Shown here in pieces: positions 9,857 to 17,407 of a stretch of 64,000 nucleotides of DNA. The notes below the pieces were generated by a model. It ran no database searches and had not been told where the DNA came from. It saw only the letters and a list, made by a program, of their open reading frames with translations. Position numbers and translations under genes: made by a program. The first letter of the stretch is position 1; every line of letters starts with the position of its first letter. Origin of the DNA: Sulfurifustis variabilis (lineage in GTDB: Bacteria; Pseudomonadota; Gammaproteobacteria; Acidiferrobacterales; Sulfurifustaceae); assembly GCF_002355415.1 (NCBI RefSeq), contig NZ_AP014936.1:3881501-3945500 (forward strand). Direction: 5' to 3'.

Positions 9857-10780
9857 TTGTCCCCGGGCACGCCGCGGACCGTAGCCGACTGGATCGGCTG
9901 GGTCGAAGCGCGCTTTCTCGATGCCGGCCTCCACTTCGGCCACGGCACCGAGAGTGCGCTCGACGAGGCGGCCTGGCTCGTCGGTTCGGCCCTGGATCTC
10001 GCGCCCGATGAGCTCGAGGGCGCGCTGGGGCGGTACCCGACCACGGCACAACGCGCGCGCATCGAGGCGCTCGCCGCGGAACGCGTCGCGAAGCGCACGC
10101 CCCTCGCGTATCTGCTCAAGGAGGCGTGGTTCGCGGGCCGGCGTTACTACGTGGACGAGCGTGTCATCGTTCCGCGCTCGCACCTCGCCGAGTTCATCGG
10201 CGAGCGCTTTCAGCCGTGGATCGCGGCCGAACGCGTTCGCCGGGTGCTCGATCTCTGCACCGGCAGCGGCTGCATCGCGATCGCGGTCGCCCATGCCTTC
10301 CCGGACGCGCGCGTGGACGCGGTCGATATCTCCCCCGACGCGCTGGCGGTGGCCGCCGTCAACGTCGAGCGTCACCGCGTCGGCGATCGGGTCGCGCTTG
10401 TCCGCTCCGACCTGTACGCCGCGCTCGCCGGTCGGCGCTACGACGTGATCGTCTCGAACCCGCCCTACGTCCCCGCCTGGGAGATGCGGGAGCTGCCGGC
10501 GGAGTACCGGCATGAGCCGCGGATCGCGCTCGAGTCCGGCGACACCGGCCTGGAGACGGTGCTGCGGTTGCTCGCCGAAGCGCCGGAACACCTGGAGGCC
10601 GGCGGCATCCTGATCGCGGAGGTGGGCAACAGCTGCACCGCCCTGCAGGCGGCGTTGCCGGAGGTGCCGTTTCTCTGGCTTACGACGAAGAGCGGGGACG
10701 AGAGCGTGTTTTTGCTGACGGCGAAAGACCTCGCCGTCCACCGCGAAGCCTTCGCCCGGGCGACCGGGCGACCGGGCTAG
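9857..10780 (+). CDS. prmB: Ribosomal protein L3 N5-glutamine methyltransferase PrmB
   Basis: A 307-residue SAM-dependent methyltransferase that modifies a glutamine of ribosomal protein L3. The SAM motif LDLCTGSGCIAI is at residues 131-142 and the catalytic NPPY is at 201-204. The segment WFAGRRYYVDERVIVPRS distinguishes PrmB from the release-factor enzyme PrmC. The only plausible start is TTG at 9857, one base after the mdh stop, and the resulting length matches E. coli PrmB. The TAG stop shares the tetranucleotide CTAG with the convergent acyl-CoA ligase gene. Confidence 0.9.
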   Translation: MSPGTPRTVADWIGWVEARFLDAGLHFGHGTESALDEAAWLVGSALDLAPDELEGALGRYPTTAQRARIEALAAERVAKRTPLAYLLKEAWFAGRRYYVDERVIVPRSHLAEFIGERFQPWIAAERVRRVLDLCTGSGCIAIAVAHAFPDARVDAVDISPDALAVAAVNVERHRVGDRVALVRSDLYAALAGRRYDVIVSNPPYVPAWEMRELPAEYRHEPRIALESGDTGLETVLRLLAEAPEHLEAGGILIAEVGNSCTALQAALPEVPFLWLTTKSGDESVFLLTAKDLAVHREAFARATGRPG

Positions 10781-12474
10781 GTCCCGCCCGCCGTCCGGAG
10801 ATCGCGCCGGTACATCGCCTCGATCTCGGCGCGGAAGCGCCGTTCGATCTCGCCGCGCTTCACCTTCATGGTCGGCGTGAGCAGGCCGTTTTCGATGCTC
10901 CATGGCCCGACGATCCGCGCGACGTGGTGGATGCGCGTATAGCCGGGAAAGCCGTGGAGCTGGCGGTTGGCCCGCTCGCACAGCTCCGCCTCGCTCTCGA
11001 CGGAGCTCACTGCGATCAGCCCGAGCTTGGGGCGACCCTCGCCCACGAGCATCACCTGCTCGAACGCCGGGTCCATGAGGATCGCCTGCTCGACATCGGT
11101 CGGCGATACCTTCTCGCCGTTCGAAAGAACGATCACGTCCTTCAGGCGCCCGGTAATGTAGAAGCGCCCGTCGCGCACGCGCCCGAGGTCGCCGGTATGG
11201 AACCAGCCGTCCTTGTCGATGACGGCCGCGGTCGCCTCGGGCTTGTTCCAGTAGCCGAGCATCAGGTTCGGGCCGCGCGCGAGTATCTCGCCGCTCTCGT
11301 CGAGGCGCATCTCGATTCCCTCGAGCGGTCGGCCGATCGACGCGGGGTCGTTATCGTGCTCGCGGTTGGCGCACAGTATCGGCGCGGTTTCCGTTAGGCC
11401 GTAGCCTTGAATGATGGGCAGGCCCAGACCGATGAAGACGCGCGCGAGATCCGGCGAAAACGCGGCGCCGCCGACGATAATGAGGCGGATGCGACCGCCG
11501 AGGCGGTGATACAGCTTCTTGGCGACGAGCGCCCGCAGCACCGGCCACAGCAGCCGGTCCATGGCGCCCGCCTTGCCCTGAAACCGCCGCCAGCCGACCT
11601 CGACCGACTTGTCGAACAGCCGCCGCTTCGGCGAACCGGCTGGCATCTGCTCCTGCATCCGCCCCCAGATGCGCTCGAAGATACGCGGGACGGCGATCAG
11701 CACCGTCGGCTGCTGCTCGCGGATATCGTCGGCCAGCACCGAGATCCCGCGCGCGTACACCGTCTGGCCGCCGCAGCAGATGGCGGTGTAGTAGCCGCAG
11801 GTGCGCTCGAACATGTGCGACAGCGGCAGGAAGGACACGAAACGATCGGAGGCGCGCGACGGAATCGCTTTCATCGCCGCGAGTACGTTGCTCAGGATGT
11901 TCTTGTGCGAGAGCATCACACCCTTCGGCCGTCCCGTCGTGCCCGACGTGTAGACGAGCGTCACGAGATCGTCGGCCCGCGCGGGCGAGCGTGCGGGCGC
12001 CGCTCCCTCGGGCGGCAGCCAGTGCTGCAGTGCGAGGGCCCGCGTGTCGTCGGGGGGAATGGCGTTGAGACAGACCACGCGCTCGATTGTCTTCGCCTGT
12101 TCGCGCATCGCGGGCCAGATGGCGCCGTTCTCGAGAAAAAGCACGCGCGCGCCCGCATCGTTGATGCAGAACGCCATGTTCTCCGGGCGGTCGTCGAAGT
12201 AGAGCGGCACGGTCACGAGGCCGAGCCCGATCGCCGCCTGATCGAACAGGACCCATTCCGTGCGGTTGCGCAGGCAGACGGCGACGCGGTCGCCCGGCCG
12301 CAGGTTTTCCTTGCGGAGCGCCGCCTGCCACCGTCCCACTTCGCGCCCCACTTCGCCCCAGGTCATGTCGACCCAGTTCTCGCCGGTGTACTGGCGATAC
12401 GCGGGTGCATCCGGCGTCTCCGCGATGCGCGCCAGAAACAGGTCGGACAGATTCGAGTCGTCGGTGAGCTTCAT
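10777..12474 (-). CDS. Long-chain acyl-CoA synthetase (AMP-forming)
   Basis: A 565-residue AMP-forming ligase that activates fatty acids to acyl-CoA for beta-oxidation. It carries the P-loop LVYTSGTTGRPKG, the adenine-site motif GYGLTE, the hinge region TGDLGRVRDGRFYITGR and the C-terminal catalytic lysine segment. I chose the ATG at 12474 (MKLTDDSNLSDLF), just after fadL. The open frame continues to 12729, but that part overlaps fadL and has no family similarity. No strong ribosome-binding site is visible. It closes the fadE-fadI-fadJ-fadL-fadD block, and its stop overlaps the prmB stop. Confidence 0.9.
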   Translation of the reverse strand: MKLTDDSNLSDLFLARIAETPDAPAYRQYTGENWVDMTWGEVGREVGRWQAALRKENLRPGDRVAVCLRNRTEWVLFDQAAIGLGLVTVPLYFDDRPENMAFCINDAGARVLFLENGAIWPAMREQAKTIERVVCLNAIPPDDTRALALQHWLPPEGAAPARSPARADDLVTLVYTSGTTGRPKGVMLSHKNILSNVLAAMKAIPSRASDRFVSFLPLSHMFERTCGYYTAICCGGQTVYARGISVLADDIREQQPTVLIAVPRIFERIWGRMQEQMPAGSPKRRLFDKSVEVGWRRFQGKAGAMDRLLWPVLRALVAKKLYHRLGGRIRLIIVGGAAFSPDLARVFIGLGLPIIQGYGLTETAPILCANREHDNDPASIGRPLEGIEMRLDESGEILARGPNLMLGYWNKPEATAAVIDKDGWFHTGDLGRVRDGRFYITGRLKDVIVLSNGEKVSPTDVEQAILMDPAFEQVMLVGEGRPKLGLIAVSSVESEAELCERANRQLHGFPGYTRIHHVARIVGPWSIENGLLTPTMKVKRGEIERRFRAEIEAMYRRDLRTAGGT

Positions 12475-12487
12475 GGGAGAATGAAGT

Positions 12488-12512
12488 TGACCGGGGCGAA
12501 TCGCCCCGGTCA
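12488..12512 (-). terminator. Perfect inverted repeat between fadL and the acyl-CoA ligase gene
   Basis: TGACCGGGGCGA and TCGCCCCGGTCA are exact complements around one central base, a very stable hairpin just after the fadL stop. On the minus strand it is followed by ACTTCATT, only a weak U-tract. It may be an attenuator or partial terminator that lowers ligase expression relative to fadL, or an mRNA stabiliser. Confidence 0.5.
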
Positions 12513-12524
12513 TGTTGTGCGGCG

Positions 12525-13877
12525 TCAGAAGTTCCAGCGCGCCTGGGCGCTCAGGATGGTGGTGCTTGCCTCGTACTCGCCAACGAGATTGCCACGGAAT
12601 CGATTCTCGTCCGTCGCCGCCAAAGTTGCGCTCTTGTTCACCTTCGCGTCCTCGATGCCGATGTATGTAAAAGCCGCATCGAAGCTCAAGCGCTCGGAGA
12701 CCTTGTAACCTATCCCGAGAGAAATCCAACGACGATCCTCGTCAGGCAAGCGCGGCGTACGGACATCGGCGCTTGGGGTTGGCGTCTTGTCGAGCGCCAC
12801 ACCTGCGCGATAAATCCACGCACCGCCAGGGCTGTAGATTACGCCCGCCGAGTAACGGTTAACGTCCTCGAGATCAAGGGTAACTACCGAGTCTTGTTGA
12901 TTGCTGTCGAATTCGATGCGCAACTCGGGCAGGTCACTCCAGTAGGTACGAGTAATGTCGGCCATGATCGCCCAAGCCGGATTAAGCTGCGTAAACGCAC
13001 TGAGCGAGAGGGTCGCTGGCAACGTAACGTCCGACGAGGCGCCCGAATCGACGAGCCCGAGAGTGGACAAGGGCAGTACGGCTGCCGCACTGGCTGGAAC
13101 CGTTATGTCGAAATCGCCTTCGACTGTGAAATCGAGCTTCGAGCGATAGTGGAGACCCAGGCGCGTGTTGTCCCGAACCTGCCACAGTAATCCAAGGTTG
13201 TAGCCCCAAGCATCGTCATCTGCCTCCACTTTGGCTTTTCCGTCATTCCCTGCCGGAGCCCCGCAGAAGCCGCCGCAAATGGTGCCGAAATCGACTGCTT
13301 GGGATAGTTCCGCGTCCAGCCTCTGCCAGTTGAGGCCAGCTCCGATAGAAAATATTTCATTGACGGTGTAGGCGATTGCAGGGTTGATATTGATCGTCCT
13401 GATCTCCGAGCGGTCCGCGTGATAGCGGCCCACCCAGTCGTTCTCATAGTCGGTAGCGAGACCAAAGGGCGCGTTGATGCCGATGCCGGTGCTGATTCCG
13501 TTACCGTACTGGTGCGAGAGATAGAGGTTGGGCACGAACGCCGACTCACCGGCATCTCCGCCGTCGCTGCCCGTGATCGGCGAGGGAATGGCCGTGCTCG
13601 CACTCCCGTTGAACTCGAGCGAAGGCTGTATGAAATGCCCGCCTACGACAAGCTGCGTGCCGGTCAGACGCGTGAGGCCGGCCGGGTTGTACCAGACCGT
13701 GCTCGCGTCCTCGGCGATGGCGGCGCCGCCGGCGAAGGCGTTGCCGAGACCGGCCGGGCTGTTCTCGGCAAGTTGGAAGAAGGCGGCGCGGACGGGGGCG
13801 GCGACGAACACGAGCGTTGCGGCGGTACCGGCGAGGATGGCGCGCGCGTACCGCGTTCGCGAAATGGTGGTTCGCAT
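12525..13877 (-). CDS. fadL: FadL/OmpP1-family outer-membrane fatty acid transporter
   Basis: A 450-residue outer-membrane beta-barrel of the FadL/TodX family that takes up long-chain fatty acids or other hydrophobic compounds. The signal peptide ends around VRAAFFQ. The family hatch and plug signature follows (AENSPAGLGNAFAGGAAIAEDASTVWYNPAGL). The C-terminus ends in a terminal Phe (QARWNF), as required for barrel insertion. It sits within the beta-oxidation block between fadJ and the ligase, consistent with uptake followed by activation. A second FadL-like gene lies at 24230-25459. Confidence 0.92.
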   Translation of the reverse strand: MRTTISRTRYARAILAGTAATLVFVAAPVRAAFFQLAENSPAGLGNAFAGGAAIAEDASTVWYNPAGLTRLTGTQLVVGGHFIQPSLEFNGSASTAIPSPITGSDGGDAGESAFVPNLYLSHQYGNGISTGIGINAPFGLATDYENDWVGRYHADRSEIRTININPAIAYTVNEIFSIGAGLNWQRLDAELSQAVDFGTICGGFCGAPAGNDGKAKVEADDDAWGYNLGLLWQVRDNTRLGLHYRSKLDFTVEGDFDITVPASAAAVLPLSTLGLVDSGASSDVTLPATLSLSAFTQLNPAWAIMADITRTYWSDLPELRIEFDSNQQDSVVTLDLEDVNRYSAGVIYSPGGAWIYRAGVALDKTPTPSADVRTPRLPDEDRRWISLGIGYKVSERLSFDAAFTYIGIEDAKVNKSATLAATDENRFRGNLVGEYEASTTILSAQARWNF

Positions 13878-13979
13878 GAGACCTCTCCTGTTGGTTCTTG
13901 TTTACGGCGTCGACCGGCGCTCATGCGCCGCCATCGTCGCCGGATCAATCTAACCCCGGGCTCCCGGCCGTGCAAACAC

Positions 13980-16088
13980 TCAACGCGCGCGCAGCTCCGG
14001 TCGCGACCAGCCGGCGTCCGGCGTGAAGCGATCGCCGTACTCCTGGGACAGCCGGTACAGGCTGTGGCCGATGCCCGTCTCCCCGAGGCTCTCGACGTAC
14101 CGCATCGGGCCGCCGAGATACGGCGCGAAGCCGGTGCCGTAGACCATGCCCGCGTCCACGGCGTCCGGGTCCTTCACGACGCCTTCGCGCAGGCAGGCCA
14201 TCGCCTCGTTCAAGAGCCTGAGGATGAGCCGCTCGGTGACGGGAACGTGTCCCCGCCGCTCCTTCCCGCGACGAGCGTGCTTCGACCTCCCCTTGCCCGT
14301 GTACCGGTAGAACCCCTCGCCGCTCTTCTTGCCGAGCCGTCCCTGTTCGACCAGCTCCCGCAGCCGGGCGGGTACGTCGATGTGGAGCGGGCCCGAGAGC
14401 ATCTCGGCGACCGAAAGGCAGATATCGAGTCCCACCGTGTCCGACAGCTCGATCGGCCCCATCGGCATCCCGAACTCGACCGCGGCCCGATCGACCTCCT
14501 CGGGCGCCACGCCTTCCTCGACCAGGATCACGGCCTCGAGGAGATACGGCATCAGGATGCGGTTCACCAGAAAGCCGGGGCTGCTCTTGACGTCGAGCGG
14601 AAGGCGGTCGATGGCGGCGGTCCAGGCGCGCGCCCGGTCGAGCGCCGCCTCCGCACTCTGCTCGCCGCGCACGATCTCGACGAGCTGCATCTTTTCGACC
14701 GGGTTGAAGAAATGCAGGCCCACGAGCCGCGTGGGGTCGCGCAGCCCCTGGGCGAGGACCTCGAGCGGAATGCTCGAGGTGTTGGTGGCGAAGAGCGCGG
14801 TCGCGGGCGCGCGTTCCTCGATCATTCGGAAGAGCGCCTGCTTGGGTTCGATCTTCTCGACGATCGCCTCGATCACGAGTTCCGCCCGGCGCAGGCCGTG
14901 GCCCGCGAGGTCGGGCATCAGCCGGTCCATCGTCTCCTGCACCTGACGCGGGTCCTTGAGCCGCTTCTTGCAGAAAGCGCTGGCCCGCGCCATGGCACGG
15001 GCAAGTATCTCGGGCTTCTGATCCTGCAGGGTCACGACGAACCCCTTCGATGCGGCCCACATGGCGATGTCGGCCCCCATGGTCCCTGCCCCGACGACGT
15101 GCACACGCCGGATGTCGTGGGGGTGCTCGCGCCCGGCGCGCTTGAGCGCCTCGCCGAGCAGGAACACGTGCACCAGGTTTCGGCTCGTACGGCCCACGAG
15201 AAGCTCGCCGAGCGACTCGGCCTCGCGCTCTTGCGAGGCGTTCGATCTCCAGAGCTCGAGGATGCGGTACGGGGCCGGATAGTGATCGGGGTTCACCCTC
15301 GCGCGCACACGCTTCTCGAGCAGGCGCGACACCCAGGGGCGCACGGCCCCCAATCCGAGGAGGCCGTTGTAGCGCGCCGGCCGGCGCGGGGGCGGCCGCT
15401 TCTCCAGAAAGGACTGTCCGGCCTGGAGGAGATGACGCTCGGGGACCACGTCGTCGACGAGCCCGAGGCGGCGCGCCTCGCGCGCCGAGACCGTGCGGCC
15501 GGTGAGCATGAGATCGAGAGCCGCGAGATGGCCGATGAGCCGCGGGGCGCGGACGGTGCCGGCAAATCCCGGATGGATGCCGAGCTTCACCTCGGGCAGC
15601 CCGAGACGCGTCGCCGCGTCTTCGCGCCCGATGCGATACCGGCACGCGAGTGCGAGCTCGAGCCCCCCGCCGAGGCAGTAGCCGTGGATCAGGGCCACCG
15701 ACGGGTAGGGCAACGCCTCCAGACGGTTGAAGATCTCCTGCGCAAGACGGGCAAGCCCTGCCGCCTGGGACGCGTCGCTCAAATGCTCGAACTCGCGGAC
15801 GTCGGCGCCCACGACGAATCCGGAGGGCTTTCCGGAACGCAGAATCACTCCGCGCAGCGGCCGCCCGGCGATCTCGCTCAGGACCACGTCGAACTCGCGC
15901 AGCACCTCCTGCGACAGCGTGTTCGCCGACTGGCCCTCGACGTCGAGCGTGAGCAGCGCGAGCTGGCGTTCGGCGTCCGCCGCAACCAGCCGTCCGGCGC
16001 TGTCTACGGCGCCGAGCTCGATGCGCCAGTGCCGGAACGCCGGCGCAGACGCGTCGACCGCGGCCGCGGCTTTCGGTTCGGCGCTCAT
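13980..16088 (-). CDS. Fatty-acid oxidation bifunctional protein (enoyl-CoA hydratase / 3-hydroxyacyl-CoA dehydrogenase)
   Basis: A 702-residue fusion enzyme of the FadB/FadJ type. The N-terminal crotonase domain (about residues 20-200) has GYCLGGGLELALAC and LGLPEVKLGIHPG, holding the two catalytic glutamates. The NAD-binding 3-hydroxyacyl-CoA dehydrogenase domain follows with GAGTMGADIA and FATNTSS, then the C-terminal helical dehydrogenase domain (GEGFYRY). It performs the hydration and second oxidation steps of beta-oxidation. The ATG at 16088 overlaps the thiolase stop as ATGA, so translation is coupled. The open frame extends further upstream but only as shadow of the thiolase gene. Confidence 0.92.
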   Translation of the reverse strand: MSAEPKAAAAVDASAPAFRHWRIELGAVDSAGRLVAADAERQLALLTLDVEGQSANTLSQEVLREFDVVLSEIAGRPLRGVILRSGKPSGFVVGADVREFEHLSDASQAAGLARLAQEIFNRLEALPYPSVALIHGYCLGGGLELALACRYRIGREDAATRLGLPEVKLGIHPGFAGTVRAPRLIGHLAALDLMLTGRTVSAREARRLGLVDDVVPERHLLQAGQSFLEKRPPPRRPARYNGLLGLGAVRPWVSRLLEKRVRARVNPDHYPAPYRILELWRSNASQEREAESLGELLVGRTSRNLVHVFLLGEALKRAGREHPHDIRRVHVVGAGTMGADIAMWAASKGFVVTLQDQKPEILARAMARASAFCKKRLKDPRQVQETMDRLMPDLAGHGLRRAELVIEAIVEKIEPKQALFRMIEERAPATALFATNTSSIPLEVLAQGLRDPTRLVGLHFFNPVEKMQLVEIVRGEQSAEAALDRARAWTAAIDRLPLDVKSSPGFLVNRILMPYLLEAVILVEEGVAPEEVDRAAVEFGMPMGPIELSDTVGLDICLSVAEMLSGPLHIDVPARLRELVEQGRLGKKSGEGFYRYTGKGRSKHARRGKERRGHVPVTERLILRLLNEAMACLREGVVKDPDAVDAGMVYGTGFAPYLGGPMRYVESLGETGIGHSLYRLSQEYGDRFTPDAGWSRPELRAR

Positions 16089-17383
16089 GCGGCCGCTCCC
16101 CCGACGCGCACGAGCATCGCGCCCCCCTGGCCGCCACCGATGCACAACGTCGCTATCCCGAGCCCGCCGCCCTTTCGCTGAAGCGACTTGGCGAGGTGCA
16201 GCACGAGCCGTGCCCCGCTTGCGCCGACCGGGTGGCCGGAGGCGACCGCACCGCCCTCCGGGTTGAGACGTTCGGGGTCCATGGCGCCAAGCGGCCGGTC
16301 CAGTCCGAGCTCCCGCTTCGCGTAGTCCGCGCTGTCCCACGCCGCCTGGCAGGCCAGCACCTGGGCGGCGAAGGCCTCGTTGAGCTCCATCTGAGCGAGG
16401 TCGGCCATCTTGACGCCGCGCGCGGCCAGCAGGCGGGCGACCGCATGCACCGGTCCGAGGCCCATCTGACTCGGATCGACACCGGCCCACGCGTGGCCGA
16501 GCAGCTCGGCCAGAACCGGCAGCCGGTACCGCGCGACCGCTTCCTCGCTCGCGAGCACGACCATGGCCGCGCCGTCGGTCACCTGGGAGCTGTTGCCCGA
16601 AGTGACGGACCCGTACTTGCGATCGAAGACGGGCCTGAGCTTCCCGAGCTGCTCGAGGTCCGTGTCCCGCCGCAGGCCCGTGTCCTCGGTATGGAACTTG
16701 CCGCCCGGCTCGTAGAGCGTCTCGACCTCATCCGCAAGCAGTCCCGCGTCGAACGCCGCGGCGAGCCTCTGGTGACTGCGCAGCGCGTAGGTGTCCTGCG
16801 CCTCGCGGGAGATCGCGAACCGGTGGGCGAGCACCTCGGCCGTCTGGCCCATCGAGAGCTTGACGAGTGGGTCCGTGAGGCCGAGGAGGAGCGTGTACAC
16901 GGGCTGCAGGTGCGACGGCCGAAAGCGCGCGATCGCCTTCATGCGCCCGCCCAGACCCTTCGCGCGCATGACGCCGCCGAGCCACCGCGCCATCGCGACG
17001 TTCCACTGGATCGGCGACCGGCTCATGGCCTCGGTGCCGCCGGCGATCATCAGGTGGGCCTCGCCCAGCGCGATGCGCTCGGCCGCCGTCGCGATCGCCT
17101 GCAGGCCCGAAGCGCAGTTGCGCTGCACGGTCTGCGCGGGGACGTGTCGGCCGCAGCCCAGGCGCAGCGCGATAATGCGCCCGACGTTGGCCTCGTCGGG
17201 CGCCGGGATCACGCAGCCGACGATCACCTCGTCGACCTCGTCCGGCCCGAACGGCATGCGTGCTAGGAGCGGCCGCCCGGCCGCGACCGCGAGATCGGCT
17301 GCGCTGAAGGCACCGGGCTCGCCTCGCACCTTGAGAAAGGGCGTGCGCGCGCCGTCGACCAGGAAAACCGGCTTTGCTGACAT
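16085..17383 (-). CDS. Acetyl-CoA C-acyltransferase (thiolase, FadI type)
   Basis: A 432-residue thiolase that cleaves 3-ketoacyl-CoA to acetyl-CoA and a shortened acyl-CoA. The nucleophilic Cys90 lies in QRNCASG, the His region is GGAVASGHPVGASGARL, and the second Cys is in CIGGGQGGA. The C-terminal motifs and length match FadI and mitochondrial trifunctional beta-type enzymes. It pairs with the adjacent hydratase/dehydrogenase as the beta-oxidation complex, and the ATGA overlap suggests roughly equal synthesis of the two subunits. Confidence 0.92.
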   Translation of the reverse strand: MSAKPVFLVDGARTPFLKVRGEPGAFSAADLAVAAGRPLLARMPFGPDEVDEVIVGCVIPAPDEANVGRIIALRLGCGRHVPAQTVQRNCASGLQAIATAAERIALGEAHLMIAGGTEAMSRSPIQWNVAMARWLGGVMRAKGLGGRMKAIARFRPSHLQPVYTLLLGLTDPLVKLSMGQTAEVLAHRFAISREAQDTYALRSHQRLAAAFDAGLLADEVETLYEPGGKFHTEDTGLRRDTDLEQLGKLRPVFDRKYGSVTSGNSSQVTDGAAMVVLASEEAVARYRLPVLAELLGHAWAGVDPSQMGLGPVHAVARLLAARGVKMADLAQMELNEAFAAQVLACQAAWDSADYAKRELGLDRPLGAMDPERLNPEGGAVASGHPVGASGARLVLHLAKSLQRKGGGLGIATLCIGGGQGGAMLVRVGGAAA

Positions 17384-17407
17384 GTCTCCTCCTGTCCGCT
17401 TGCGCCG

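Noticed and set aside
12475-12729. N-terminal extension of the acyl-CoA ligase frame
   Set aside because: It overlaps fadL in another frame and does not resemble ligase N-termini; the ATG at 12474 gives the family start.
13419-16181. 920-codon plus-strand open frame opposite fadL and the beta-oxidation fusion gene
   Set aside because: Antisense shadow. No recognisable domain, and the opposite strand has clear enzymes.
16089-16490. Upstream extension of the beta-oxidation fusion frame
   Set aside because: It is a shadow of the thiolase gene. The ATGA overlap at 16085-16088 marks the real start.
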